A stretch of 43,952 bases of DNA from a virus: IMG/VR virus record IMGVR_UViG_3300021960_000154, positions 1 to 43,952 of that record. One strand, 5' to 3'. This document shows positions 30,676 to 38,929 of this stretch, one piece after another. Each line of letters opens with the position of its first letter. Position 1 is the stretch's first letter. The notes beneath the pieces were generated by a model, which ran no database searches, was not told where the DNA came from, and saw only the letters and a list, made by a program, of their open reading frames with translations. The position numbers and the translations under genes are program-made.

Positions 30676-31169
30676 TTTTTTACCTCAAAATTTAAATTAA
30701 TATTTACTCTCATATTTTGATCTGTTTGTGTAACTGATCTATGTGGTGTTCCGCCATCAAAAACTATTGCTTGATTTTCGATAGAATTAAACTTTGTGCC
30801 ATTTTCAAATTCTGTGTAACCATTATTTGTATTAATACTTAATAAACAAACTTTATGTTTTTTGTGTTGATCTATATGATATTCATGTTTAACATGTTTG
30901 TGTTGATTAGTGTACCAATTTGCTTTTGCTCGAATTAAAATATCTTTAGTAATTTTTAGTTTTTTAATTATAGGATCTATTATTCCTTCAAATATCTCTG
31001 GTGTTGTATTCACTTCATAACTGTGATGAAATAAATGAAAAAACATAAACTGTCTATCTGAACGAAGCGCAACAGCATCATTATAATACCAAGGCATTCT
31101 AGGACTTAACATAAAATCTTGTATTTCTTTAAAAGTCTTTTTAGGTAAAAAGTTTTTGTATATTTTCAT
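30672..31169 (-). CDS. 2-oxoglutarate/Fe(II)-dependent oxygenase (prolyl-4-hydroxylase-like)
   Basis: A protein of 165 residues with a double-stranded beta-helix core. H98-I-D100 (EYHIDQH) and H143 (PHRSV) are the iron ligands, and R154 (NMRVNINL) should bind 2-oxoglutarate. AIVFDGGTPHRSV is characteristic of this family. Such oxygenases are among the most abundant accessory genes of marine T4-like phages, with substrates still largely undetermined. The ends overlap or abut UvsY and the MptE-like gene. Confidence 0.88.
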   Translation of the reverse strand: MKIYKNFLPKKTFKEIQDFMLSPRMPWYYNDAVALRSDRQFMFFHLFHHSYEVNTTPEIFEGIIDPIIKKLKITKDILIRAKANWYTNQHKHVKHEYHIDQHKKHKVCLLSINTNNGYTEFENGTKFNSIENQAIVFDGGTPHRSVTQTDQNMRVNINLNFEVKK

Positions 31170-31597
31170 TACATACTACCCATAGTAAACTTTTTCCATT
31201 CTATTGCATTTTTAATTTGAAATGTACGATTGTTTATTTGTTTTAATGTGTTTTCACAATAATTACATATTTGTTTGAGATACTCAATCTTTTGTCTTGA
31301 CTTCATAATATCTTCATCAGCATCAATAAACTTATCTACATCTTGTCGTAATACCTTTAAATCAAAGTTTGTATCTTTGTATTCTTGTGGTTCTGCTTTA
31401 CCAGTATAGAACAACCACTTTTTTAAATGTAGTTGTGAATGATCGCCCTCTGCTTTTTTTAACATAAGAGCATATGTAGAATATGTTTTGAGATATTGAG
31501 AATGTAGTTGTGGGGTCTTTAGACTTTCTAGGTCTAGTTCAGTATCATCAATTTTCAGGTCTTTCTCGACCTGAGCTTGTAGCTCATCAAGTGTCAT
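31169..31597 (-). CDS. uvsY: recombination mediator UvsY
   Basis: A protein of 142 residues (T4: 137), wholly helical. TLDELQAQVEKDLKIDDTEL, LHLKKWLFYTGKAEP and VLRQDVDKFIDADEDI correspond in order to T4 UvsY segments as recalled (ending with a CEN..LKQINNRTFQIKNAI helix). UvsY loads UvsX on gp32-coated single strands. The ATG at 31597 has AAGGAT upstream. Its place directly behind the gp23 region is typical for marine T4-like phages. Confidence 0.88.
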   Translation of the reverse strand: MTLDELQAQVEKDLKIDDTELDLESLKTPQLHSQYLKTYSTYALMLKKAEGDHSQLHLKKWLFYTGKAEPQEYKDTNFDLKVLRQDVDKFIDADEDIMKSRQKIEYLKQICNYCENTLKQINNRTFQIKNAIEWKKFTMGSM

Positions 31598-31625
31598 AAT
31601 TTAATCCTTTGTATTATATAGTAAA

Positions 31626-32225
31626 CTAAAAAGGGGTCGTATATTTGTGTAGTTTATAACCAAATGTTACTGTTGCAGTAAGATATTCTACATCAGTTGC
31701 ACTTTGATTATAATTTAAACCAGATAATGATTTAGGATATGTATCTTCAAAAGTTAACTCAACAATTGGAATATTTCTTGCTGACAATATAATCATTTTT
31801 GCATCTGAAAATATTGCACCATCATTAGTTGCTGTTGTTACTCTACCAGCATCTTGAAGATTTGTTTGTTGAGATAATGGCATACGATCACCGCCATCTG
31901 TAATTAGTTCACGATATTTGTCATCACTATCCATTTGTGCAAGACCAGCCATCCAGTCATGTACACTTCGATAATTTGTCAAATCTTCGTCAACAATAAA
32001 AGTTACAGATAAGTCTTCAAATGTCATATCATTACCAGGTATTCTTACAGGCATTAATCGTGTAGGTTGATTTAATTCTGTAAGTGTAATACCAGGAATA
32101 TTTGCCTGAATAGAGTTAAATTCTACTCTAGGCAGTTTGGTAATTTGAAACTTAAACTTTGTAGGATCTGCATAGTCTAATCCAGACCCACTTGGTTGTT
32201 TACTTGATAATGTTGTATCTGTCAT
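31626..32225 (-). CDS. tail-tube-like protein, probably tail completion (gp3-like)
   Basis: A frame of 205 residues opens at 32243, but that ATG lies at the edge of the late promoter. The ATG at 32225 (MTDTTLSSKQ, 199 residues) fits the predicted start. FKFQITKLPRVEFNSIQANIPG, the TFEDLSVTFIVDEDL strand and the final EYLTATVTFGYKLHKY resemble gp19/gp54-type tail tube folds. In marine T4-like phages the gene between gp23 and UvsY is usually called gp3 (tail completion and sheath stabilisation). The fold class is fairly clear; the exact T4 equivalent is not. Confidence 0.7.
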   Translation of the reverse strand: MTDTTLSSKQPSGSGLDYADPTKFKFQITKLPRVEFNSIQANIPGITLTELNQPTRLMPVRIPGNDMTFEDLSVTFIVDEDLTNYRSVHDWMAGLAQMDSDDKYRELITDGGDRMPLSQQTNLQDAGRVTTATNDGAIFSDAKMIILSARNIPIVELTFEDTYPKSLSGLNYNQSATDVEYLTATVTFGYKLHKYTTPF

Positions 32226-32232
32226 ATAATAG

Positions 32233-32240
32233 TATTTATG
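32233..32240 (-). promoter_or_regulatory. T4-type late promoter of the tail-tube-like gene
   Basis: Minus-strand CATAAATACTATT, matching the extended T4 late sequence TATAAATACTATT at all but the first base. Predicted +1 near 32227, two bases before the ATG at 32225. Confidence 0.7.
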
Positions 32241-32243
32241 CAT

Positions 32244-32278
32244 AAAAAAAGGGGGAGTTTTGACGCCCCCCCCTTTTT
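32244..32278 (-). terminator. strong bidirectional terminator behind gene 23
   Basis: On the minus strand AAAAA then eight G, a 10-base loop, five C and seven T. The stem is GGGGG/CCCCC extended by A-T pairs. It lies 19 bases after the gene 23 stop and immediately before the next late promoter. The symmetrical A/T flanks let it work in both directions. Confidence 0.9.
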
Positions 32279-32296
32279 AATTAAGTTGAAAAAGTA

Positions 32297-33565
32297 TTAC
32301 ATTAAGTTAGTTACTTTAACCATTCTGTAATAGATGTTTGACTGATCAGTTCCAACATCAGTAGCCTGTGCTGAAGACTCAGCGAAAGGATTTCTGATTA
32401 AACCATATCTGGTTTTGAAACCAATTTTTGGTTGGAATGTATCTTCTCCAACTGCTCTCACCATTTGTAGTGGAACATATGGACAATAGAACATACCAGC
32501 GTCATAAGGTGATGTACCTTTATAACCTACAACATAGTATTGAGCAGCAGTATTGTTTGATGCATATGGATCAATATATACTTTGTATCTGCCGTTTAAT
32601 GTACCAGCAAAAGTATTACCAGTATCATCTACATTTAGGCTATTGTTAAGAGCAGGAGTGTAATCTAATACACCAGCCATTTGTAATGCAGAAGCAACAT
32701 CAGAAGAACAGATAATGATGTTACCTTTTCCTCTACGAGTTTCTTGAGCGATTACATTAGCATCTCTCTCTACTTGGAACATTAAACCTTTGAACTTCTC
32801 AACAGACCATCTACCGTTTGAATCAGTATCTAAGTCAAATGTACCTGAAGTTGTAGTGTTAATGTTTGCACCTTTTTTTGCTTTTTCGTAAATTGTTCTT
32901 ACTACTTCTCTGTTGATCTCAGCAAGGATCTCAGCAGATAAGATGTTAGCCAATTCAGTTTCAGCGTCTAAACCGTGGATCGCTTTTAAGTCTTGAGCAA
33001 GTTCCATTGTGTACTCAGCTTTTAACTGTCTAGTTTTAGCTGTTACAGTTGACTTCTCAATACTGAAAGCCATCTCAGCGAATGATGAAGAAGCTTCAGC
33101 AGTTGCTGTTGCAATACCAGTACCAGCTGTTACGCTAGTTGTAGTATCGTTCATTAAACCTGGGTTTAGGGCAGCAGAACTATGAGTACCAGTTCCAGAG
33201 AAATCTGAATCTGCTTCGTTGAATAGCGCTTCTGTGCCTGAGTTTGAAGTAAATCTGGACTTCATTGCAAAGATCAGACCAGTTGGTCCAGTCATTGGTT
33301 GAACGCCACAGATGTCGTATGCGATAAGATTAGGCATTGCTCTTCTTACCAATGAGATTAGGATTGGATCCCAGTTTGCTACAGCACTGTCACCAGTAAT
33401 GTTTGCAATCTCACCGAGGAATGCTTTGTCTTCTTTCGCAGCTTTTTCTTGGTTTTCAAGGATAACAGCAGTTACCGCTTTCTTGTAAGGGTTTTCTATT
33501 TTTGGTAGATCGCCATGCTCAAGAACCGGAGCCCACTTTTCCTGTAAGTTTTGCGAATTAAACAT
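32297..33565 (-). CDS. gp23: major capsid protein (T4 gp23)
   Basis: A protein of 422 residues with the T4 gp23 landmarks ALVRRAMPNLIAYDICGVQPMTGPTG-type N-terminal arm (here SLVRRAMPNLIAYDI) and GTSPYDAGMFYCPYVPLQ near the C-terminus. L50-G-E52 before IANITGDS fits the (I/L)xE cleavage site of the gp21 protease, so the first ~52 residues are probably removed. The codon pattern appears more GC-rich and regular than that of neighbours, as expected of a highly expressed gene. AAGGAGAG precedes the ATG. Followed by a strong terminator. Confidence 0.97.
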   Translation of the reverse strand: MFNSQNLQEKWAPVLEHGDLPKIENPYKKAVTAVILENQEKAAKEDKAFLGEIANITGDSAVANWDPILISLVRRAMPNLIAYDICGVQPMTGPTGLIFAMKSRFTSNSGTEALFNEADSDFSGTGTHSSAALNPGLMNDTTTSVTAGTGIATATAEASSSFAEMAFSIEKSTVTAKTRQLKAEYTMELAQDLKAIHGLDAETELANILSAEILAEINREVVRTIYEKAKKGANINTTTSGTFDLDTDSNGRWSVEKFKGLMFQVERDANVIAQETRRGKGNIIICSSDVASALQMAGVLDYTPALNNSLNVDDTGNTFAGTLNGRYKVYIDPYASNNTAAQYYVVGYKGTSPYDAGMFYCPYVPLQMVRAVGEDTFQPKIGFKTRYGLIRNPFAESSAQATDVGTDQSNIYYRMVKVTNLM

Positions 33566-33586
33566 TGTGTTTATCTCTCCTTAGTT

Positions 33587-34846
33587 TTAATTTCCGTAGA
33601 TATCTCTACTTTTTCCCCTACTGATTGCAGCCGCATATCTAGACATTGAATCACTCATATCAGATACTATGTTACCATCATTGGAATTTTGTTGTACTGT
33701 GTCAACATTTTCTGTTGATTCAGGTGCTTTTGCTTGACCAAAATATGACTCTTTAATAGTTGCCAATTTTTTAGCATAAGCATCAGCGTTCTCGAAAGAT
33801 ACATCTTCAGTTAAAGATTTGATCTTCTCTTTTTCAGTATCAGCTAAGCCTTCTACTGCTTGTTCAAAGATTTCGTCTTTTGTATATCCTTCGATTAACT
33901 TTTTGTCTTCAATAGACTTCTCAGTCATCTCATTGATCTTAGCTTTCATTTCTTCAAGCTCTTTTTCTTTTGCTTCCAGAATGTCATATTTCTCATCTGG
34001 AACATCAATGTAATGATCTTCGAATAACTGTTTTAGACCACCAATAAAGTCTTCAGCGATTTCGCCCTTGATACCTTTTTCGATAGCAAGTTCGTTATCA
34101 GCCATCCACTGTTCTACAATGTAGTTCAGATAGTTGTCGACTTTAGTTGTTAGTTCTTCTTTTACAGTTGCTTTTGCTTCGTCTAATTCTGAAGCGTATT
34201 CGCTTTCTAATCTTTCGATTTCAGATTTTACTTTAGACTTAACAGCAGCTTCAAAGATTGTAGCAGCCTTTGTTTTAAATTCTTCGGATAAAGAATCATC
34301 ACCAGAAACTAAAGCATTAACATCATCTGATACATCAATAGATTTTACTCTTTGATCTACAGCTTCTTTGTTAATTTTTTTGCTTTCTTCTTGCTCTTCC
34401 TCATCATCTGATTCATCGTCACCCTGCATAGCAGACATGATTTTTTTGTAAGAAGCAGCAATATCTGCTTTCTTCATTTTGTTCATGTTGTCATACATTG
34501 CTTGAATCATACCAGATTTTGTCTTTGGCATTTCCATGATTTCGTCTTCGTCTTCTTTATCGTCTTCTTTTTCGTCCTCGTCACCGTTGTCCGCAGCCTC
34601 TTTTACTTTTAGAGGTTTTTCTGCTGGTGCGGCACCTTTTGTAGGAGCAGATGAGTCTTTCTTAACCTTGTCGTCTGCCTTGTCTTGACCTGGTTTTTGA
34701 TCAGGTTTAACAAGTGCGGGTCCAAGATCCTCATAGTCGCCGCCTTTTTCCATCGGATCTGCTTTACCAGCGGATGCCTTTGGTGCGTCTGCGCCCTTAG
34801 GAGCTTCAGAAACGATTTCTTGTTCGTTTTTGATTTCTTCAGCCAT
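33587..34846 (-). CDS. gp22: prohead scaffolding core protein (T4 gp22)
   Basis: A protein of 419 residues, longer than T4 gp22 (269). The first ~170 residues are a highly acidic, low-complexity stretch (Asp/Glu/Lys/Ala). From ~170 on it is long helix and coiled coil (TKVDNYLNYIVEQWMADNELAIEKGIKGEIAEDF), which is the recognisable gp22 segment, and it ends with MSRYAAAISRGKSRDIYG. It builds the core around which gp23 assembles and is then digested by gp21. It follows gp21 in gene order and has its own late promoter. Confidence 0.92.
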   Translation of the reverse strand: MAEEIKNEQEIVSEAPKGADAPKASAGKADPMEKGGDYEDLGPALVKPDQKPGQDKADDKVKKDSSAPTKGAAPAEKPLKVKEAADNGDEDEKEDDKEDEDEIMEMPKTKSGMIQAMYDNMNKMKKADIAASYKKIMSAMQGDDESDDEEEQEESKKINKEAVDQRVKSIDVSDDVNALVSGDDSLSEEFKTKAATIFEAAVKSKVKSEIERLESEYASELDEAKATVKEELTTKVDNYLNYIVEQWMADNELAIEKGIKGEIAEDFIGGLKQLFEDHYIDVPDEKYDILEAKEKELEEMKAKINEMTEKSIEDKKLIEGYTKDEIFEQAVEGLADTEKEKIKSLTEDVSFENADAYAKKLATIKESYFGQAKAPESTENVDTVQQNSNDGNIVSDMSDSMSRYAAAISRGKSRDIYGN

Positions 34847-34890
34847 TTGTAATTACTCTCCTAATTTGATATCAAATTTTTGCGTATAAC

Positions 34891-34898
34891 TATTTATT
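34891..34898 (-). promoter_or_regulatory. late promoter of gene 22-23
   Basis: Minus-strand AATAAATA overlapping the gene 21 stop. It gives a ~39-base leader with AGGAG before gene 22. Confidence 0.55.
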
Positions 34899-35550
34899 AT
34901 TTTGTTAATTTTCGCATAAAGCTTTCAAAGGCATGTGCCTCTGCTTTTGCTTGACGCTCTCTCGTTTCACGCTCAATTTGTTCTTTTATTTCAGAAACAT
35001 CTTGTTCTTTGATGATTCCGTTGTCCCAAATCCACTCTTTTCCTTCCATGACACCGTTGACGAATGCCTGTGGAGCAGAAGGATCTGCGACTATATCGGC
35101 TGCAGTCGCTAAATAAAAATCAGATTTTACATAGTTGGTACCGCCTTTATTCTCTAGAGAACCCATGCCTCTAGAAGAAACTCCTAGTTGTGCGCCTTCA
35201 TCTATTAATGATTTGACGATTTTTCCATATGGAGTATCAGTAATCTTTGCTTCACCGATGTAATTACCTTTACTATCGCCTTCTAATTTAGTAATAATAT
35301 GTGATACTCTTTCTAGATTAACAGTTGGTCCATCAGGATGTCCTAATTCACCAAATGCTCTTTTACGCTCAACAAATTCTTTGTTGTATCTTTTAACTTC
35401 TTTTTCTAATACTTCCATAGGGTAAACACGACCATTACGGTTTTTGATGTTTGCCTGCATGAAAATACCTTTGATTTTATGAGACTTTTTACCATTATCT
35501 TCTTCAACGATATATTGTGCCTCGTTTATTTCTTCTCTAATCAGTTTCAT
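34897..35550 (-). CDS. gp21: prohead maturation protease (T4 gp21)
   Basis: A protein of 217 residues (T4: 212). H71 in AFGELGHPDGP and S125/S126 in LGVSSRGMGS are the catalytic His and Ser region of the herpesvirus-assemblin-like phage protease family. Further conserved parts are NRNGRVYPMEVLEKEV and VADPSAPQAFVNG. It cleaves gp22, gp23 and other head proteins after (I/L)xE. The C-terminal Arg/Glu-rich helix probably is removed. AAAGGGG lies upstream of the ATG. Confidence 0.95.
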   Translation of the reverse strand: MKLIREEINEAQYIVEEDNGKKSHKIKGIFMQANIKNRNGRVYPMEVLEKEVKRYNKEFVERKRAFGELGHPDGPTVNLERVSHIITKLEGDSKGNYIGEAKITDTPYGKIVKSLIDEGAQLGVSSRGMGSLENKGGTNYVKSDFYLATAADIVADPSAPQAFVNGVMEGKEWIWDNGIIKEQDVSEIKEQIERETRERQAKAEAHAFESFMRKLTK

Positions 35551-35574
35551 GTTGCGTATTTTCCCCTTTAGTTC

Positions 35575-35582
35575 TATTTATG
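35575..35582 (-). promoter_or_regulatory. late promoter of gene 21
   Basis: Minus-strand CATAAATA at the end of the upstream small structural gene. The predicted leader is about 19 bases and includes AAAGGGG. Confidence 0.55.
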
Positions 35583-35969
35583 TTACCTAACCTCTAAAAT
35601 GATGCTATAACTGTCATTTGCAACGAAATTGTGTGTCGAAAACAGTATATCACCCGTTGGTGAGGTCGCATTGTTGGCAATCTGTATTGCAGGTGTTTGT
35701 AAATCTATTGTACCTTGACCTGCAAGAAAGAGTGCTGTTGCGTTAGTAGTTCCATCAAATAGAATTTCAACGGACCCCTTAGGATCCGTTGTATTGATAC
35801 TATAAATTACTCTTGCGATTTTAGTAGATGATGACGCATGATTAAGTGCGCTTGCATCTACCTTAGTGACAAGACTTTCTCCTGTGCCGTCTGAGAAGTT
35901 TGTAAACTTCATCACGGTTTTAGAACCGCTTACATCAGTAATTGTTTGACTTGTTACGGTATCAGCCAT
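35583..35969 (-). CDS. small beta-rich head-region protein, paralogue B
   Basis: A protein of 128 residues, beta-rich with many Ser, Thr and Asn, no enzymatic motif. It is clearly related to the neighbouring gene: VDASALNHAS/VDASTLRGHS, VEILFDGTTN/IQLLFDASSN, SPTGDILF/GVTGDILI and the final YSIILEV/GTIIIEV align in order. It lies between the portal/core genes and gp21. Probably a virion component such as a head decoration protein; this is inference from location and composition. It shares one base with the upstream paralogue's stop. Confidence 0.7.
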   Translation of the reverse strand: MADTVTSQTITDVSGSKTVMKFTNFSDGTGESLVTKVDASALNHASSSTKIARVIYSINTTDPKGSVEILFDGTTNATALFLAGQGTIDLQTPAIQIANNATSPTGDILFSTHNFVANDSYSIILEVR

Positions 35970-36373
35970 TATCTTGTTTGTCCTGAGTTATCATAACCTT
36001 TTGATTTAGTTACTTCGATTATGATTGTTCCTGTTGCCGCAGAAGCATTGTTGATCAGTATATCACCAGTCACACCAGAACTCTCTGGGTTTGTGATCAG
36101 TGGTTGTTTGCCATGATATCCATACTCACCACTACCATGTAATGATATTGCGTGATCATTTGAACTTGCATCAAACAATAATTGTATATCACTTGTTGCT
36201 GCGGTTGTATTCCATTTAATACTTCTTATGTGTAATGTTGGGTTAGACGAATGACCTCTTAAGGTACTTGCGTCAACACATACAACATTTGAATTGGTAT
36301 CGTTATTGATTTCGAACATTCTTACTGTTCTAGTCGCACTATCTACCAAATTTCTTGCGTTTACTATAGCCAT
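35969..36373 (-). CDS. small beta-rich head-region protein, paralogue A
   Basis: A protein of 134 residues, beta-rich, with the same strand order as paralogue B plus a short C-terminal tail (KGYDNSGQTR). Conserved landmarks are VDASTLRG, LLFDASS and GVTGDILI. No T4 counterpart is recognised. Tandem duplication followed by divergence is evident. A virion or decoration role is inferred from position between gp20/gp67-like and gp21. AAAGGAGAG precedes the ATG. Confidence 0.7.
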   Translation of the reverse strand: MAIVNARNLVDSATRTVRMFEINNDTNSNVVCVDASTLRGHSSNPTLHIRSIKWNTTAATSDIQLLFDASSNDHAISLHGSGEYGYHGKQPLITNPESSGVTGDILINNASAATGTIIIEVTKSKGYDNSGQTR

Positions 36374-36385
36374 TTTTACTCTCCT

Positions 36386-36637
36386 TTATATGGTTAGGCC
36401 TGTTTCTTTTTCGAAATAAGCTTCTATATCTGTTGGTTGTACTCTATATTTTTTTGCTACATCTTTCATAATCTTAGGAAAGGTAGTCAAAACTTTTTGT
36501 GGTGTCTTTGCCATCATAGCAAAAACATCATCTACGGCCTTCTTAACTTTAGGCGCTAATTTTCGATAATTAAGAGAACGCTTGTGTTCGTCTTTTTCTT
36601 TAATCGTCAATCTCAGCTGGTTCAGCGTTATCGCCAT
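36386..36637 (-). CDS. small helical head-region protein (possible prohead core, gp68-like)
   Basis: A protein of 83 residues, strongly basic and helical (LNYRKLAPKVKKAVDDVFAM, FPKIMKDVAKKYRVQ) with a final helix DIEAYFEKETGL. It overlaps the gp67-like gene by 38 bases. In T4 the genes 67 and 68, coding for prohead core proteins, lie between 20 and 21, and this gene occupies the corresponding place. The assignment is by position and composition only. Confidence 0.6.
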   Translation of the reverse strand: MAITLNQLRLTIKEKDEHKRSLNYRKLAPKVKKAVDDVFAMMAKTPQKVLTTFPKIMKDVAKKYRVQPTDIEAYFEKETGLTI

Positions 36638-36806
36638 CTTGTTCCTCAGGTTCTTTATTCATGATAGTGCCTGCCAAGTCTTTTCTCTTAGCGTCTAACT
36701 CACTACCTACTTTGTCTGCGAGTGCAGCCTTAAATTCTGTTTCTGCTGATACATTATCACCAGCGTCTAAAGCATCAATCATGCTTTTAGTATTTTCTAT
36801 GCTCAT
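36600..36806 (-). CDS. prohead core protein (gp67-like)
   Basis: A protein of 68 residues, acidic, with a helical N-terminal half (TKSMIDALDAGDN; FKAALADKVGSELDAKRKDL) and an Asp/Glu-rich tail. Marine T4-like phages have a similar protein called gp67 behind gene 20. T4 gp67 is a small acidic component of the prohead core, cleaved by gp21. Its start overlaps the gene 20 stop by 4 bases. Confidence 0.7.
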   Translation of the reverse strand: MSIENTKSMIDALDAGDNVSAETEFKAALADKVGSELDAKRKDLAGTIMNKEPEEQDGDNAEPAEIDD

Positions 36807-38335
36807 GCGAATTGTCCTCCTTCGTCATTATCACCTTGATTTGGTGCTTCTTGTTTTTCATTTTCAATTTTTTCTTTTTGTTCTTCTATTTCTTCATCAT
36901 TCATTTTAAGAACATGTTTCATTGCCCATTCTTTAGAATAAACATTACCAAGAATTTCACTATCTTTCATATTACGAAATATTTCCATTCGCTCTTTGAA
37001 TATTTCGTTTTCTTTTATTTCAGAAAAATAACCATCTTCAACATATTCATACTTAATTGTTTGACTTAGTGAATTATCCCAATCCTCGATAGTTATAATA
37101 CCTTTGAGAATAAGTTGTGTTTTAAGTAAGTCATGAAATAAACTATTAAATCTATTTCTTAATCTTTGCACAAACTTTGTAAATTTAAGTTCGTCTCTAC
37201 TTACTTCAGTTGAACGACCTAATTGTAAACCACCAGATGCTTCACTATCAAGTCTGCTGTACGGTACATTCAACGATTGAAACAATTTCTTTTGAAAATA
37301 TTTGATGTCATCTATCTCACCAAGATTAGAACCACCTGGTAATGTAGTGATCTCTGTTCCTCTACCACCCTCTCGTCTAGGTAGCCAGAAGTCTTCGAGC
37401 ATAGACATGTATTGTCTATCATCTCTTATTTCACCTGTACTTGCATCATATACAAGTTTGTTTCGATATCTATTCATTACATCTTTGAGGTATTGTTCTG
37501 CTTTTACTTTTGGTAAATTACCTACATCAATGTAGAATATTCTTCTTTCAGGTGCTCTTGATATACGATAGATAACAACACTATCTTCAATCATTCGCAG
37601 CTGATTAACTGGTTTGATTGCCTTATGTAAATAAGACAATACTAAATTCTTTTGTTGATCTACAAGACCACTTGGACAATATGCAATCGCATCTTTTGTA
37701 ATTTTAAGACCTGATGTTGCACTTGCGCCAGGTTGTACACCTTTTTCATTATAGATAAAAAACTCATCAAATTCAACGACTTGAGGTTTTTTTGGATCTT
37801 TTGGTGCGAACTCTTGACCTGGTTTTTGTTTTGGTGCTCTTACTTTTTTAATTTTTCTTGGGTCAATATAACGCAGCTCTGTTATTCCTGCTTTTGTATT
37901 TTTTGGATCAATAAGTTTGTGATAAACTATTCTACCATCAACATACCATCTACGAAATATGTCATGACCTTTTTGTTCAAATTCCAATAATGAAACAATA
38001 TTTTTAAACTCGTCTGAAATTCTTTTCTTTAGTGTTGATGAAAATGGAACTTTATTCATGTTGAGACGAATAACTTCTTGGTTATCATCTACTACAATTG
38101 ATTCATTAATAATATCTTCAATTGCTTGATCACACTCTGGGTGCATAGCAATTTCTCTGTATCTACGAATTAAATCTGATTCGTTATTTACTTTTCCTTC
38201 GATATCAAGATAAGTTCCAAAGTGTCCTCCACCCATGATAGTCTGTGTGCCGTCATCTGCTGTAGGTGCGGTAAACTGTTGACTGTTAGGTTTGAGGTCT
38301 TTCCTCTTGATTTCGAAACCAAATATTTCTGCCAC
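36803..38335 (-). CDS. gp20: portal protein (T4 gp20)
   Basis: A protein of 510 residues (T4: 524). Recognisable gp20 stretches include LIRRYREIAMHPECDQAIEDI, the FRRWYVDGRIVYHKLIDP segment, LRMIEDSVVIYRISRAPERR and the EGGRGTEITTLPGG/LQLGRSTEVSRDELKF region. Twelve copies form the DNA portal and start head assembly. The C-terminal ~40 residues are Glu/Gln-rich. AAGGAG lies upstream of the ATG. A hairpin precedes the gene. Confidence 0.97.
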   Translation of the reverse strand: MAEIFGFEIKRKDLKPNSQQFTAPTADDGTQTIMGGGHFGTYLDIEGKVNNESDLIRRYREIAMHPECDQAIEDIINESIVVDDNQEVIRLNMNKVPFSSTLKKRISDEFKNIVSLLEFEQKGHDIFRRWYVDGRIVYHKLIDPKNTKAGITELRYIDPRKIKKVRAPKQKPGQEFAPKDPKKPQVVEFDEFFIYNEKGVQPGASATSGLKITKDAIAYCPSGLVDQQKNLVLSYLHKAIKPVNQLRMIEDSVVIYRISRAPERRIFYIDVGNLPKVKAEQYLKDVMNRYRNKLVYDASTGEIRDDRQYMSMLEDFWLPRREGGRGTEITTLPGGSNLGEIDDIKYFQKKLFQSLNVPYSRLDSEASGGLQLGRSTEVSRDELKFTKFVQRLRNRFNSLFHDLLKTQLILKGIITIEDWDNSLSQTIKYEYVEDGYFSEIKENEIFKERMEIFRNMKDSEILGNVYSKEWAMKHVLKMNDEEIEEQKEKIENEKQEAPNQGDNDEGGQFA

Positions 38336-38361
38336 TACTATTTCTCCTTATACTATATTTA

Positions 38362-38381
38362 GGGCGCCTCGAAAGACGCCC
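38362..38381 (-). terminator. stem-loop between gene 19 and gene 20
   Basis: An 8-bp stem with one mismatch and a UUCG loop on the minus strand, behind the gene 19 stop. The T-run (five T) is on the plus-strand side; the minus side continues as CTAAATATAG, so termination in the coding direction is uncertain. CTAAATA (38356-38362) could be a weak late promoter for gene 20. Confidence 0.5.
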
Positions 38382-38391
38382 TTTTTCAACA

Positions 38392-38919
38392 TTATGTTGT
38401 AGTGTTTGATTCCCAGTATTGGTATCTCCAAGTACATTCAAATGTTTCTAGAGTTGTTGCCTGCTCATATGATAGATCAACCTGACCTACAGTAGTTGGA
38501 AACAGTCCTCTGAAAGTGTAAGACTTGATTGTATTACCGTTTCTATCTAAGTGATCGACAAAAGCATCCACTTGATAGTCAACAGGATTTACAAGTCCTT
38601 CGTTATCTGAATGGTTGTTTATACCATTTGACCATCTTTCAATAGCATTTCTGATTAAAAAATCAGTATCGTTAATGATAGTTGTAGTCCAAGTTTGGAA
38701 TGTTCTATCACCTGCCATGTAAATAGGTCTACCACGGAAGTTTACAGTTAATTCACCAATTTCACTTGATGGTAAGTTAGTTGCTTGACATAAAAATGCC
38801 ATGCTCTCTGTCTCACCACCTACTTGTGCAAAACCAGGGAAAGGCATAGTGACTTTAAACTGATTGTTTCTAGCACCTCCGCCTTTAAGTTTAGAGATAA
38901 AATCTGTTACATTAGCCAT
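38392..38919 (-). CDS. gp19: tail tube protein (T4 gp19)
   Basis: A protein of 175 residues (T4: 163). NNQFKVTMPFPGFAQ, FLCQATNLPSSEIGELTVNF, RPIYMAGDRTFQTWTTTIIND and the terminal TFECTWRYQYWE are typical of the gp19 tube fold. It polymerises within the gp18 sheath. AGGAGGT, an excellent binding site, precedes the ATG, and only 10 bases separate it from gene 18, consistent with joint high expression. Confidence 0.93.
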   Translation of the reverse strand: MANVTDFISKLKGGGARNNQFKVTMPFPGFAQVGGETESMAFLCQATNLPSSEIGELTVNFRGRPIYMAGDRTFQTWTTTIINDTDFLIRNAIERWSNGINNHSDNEGLVNPVDYQVDAFVDHLDRNGNTIKSYTFRGLFPTTVGQVDLSYEQATTLETFECTWRYQYWESNTTT

Positions 38920-38929
38920 TTTCTACCTC

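Noticed and set aside
33566-33586. Late promoter immediately before gene 23
   Set aside because: Only GATAAACA is present, which breaks the NATAAATA consensus; gene 23 is probably served by the gene 22 promoter and its own ribosome site.
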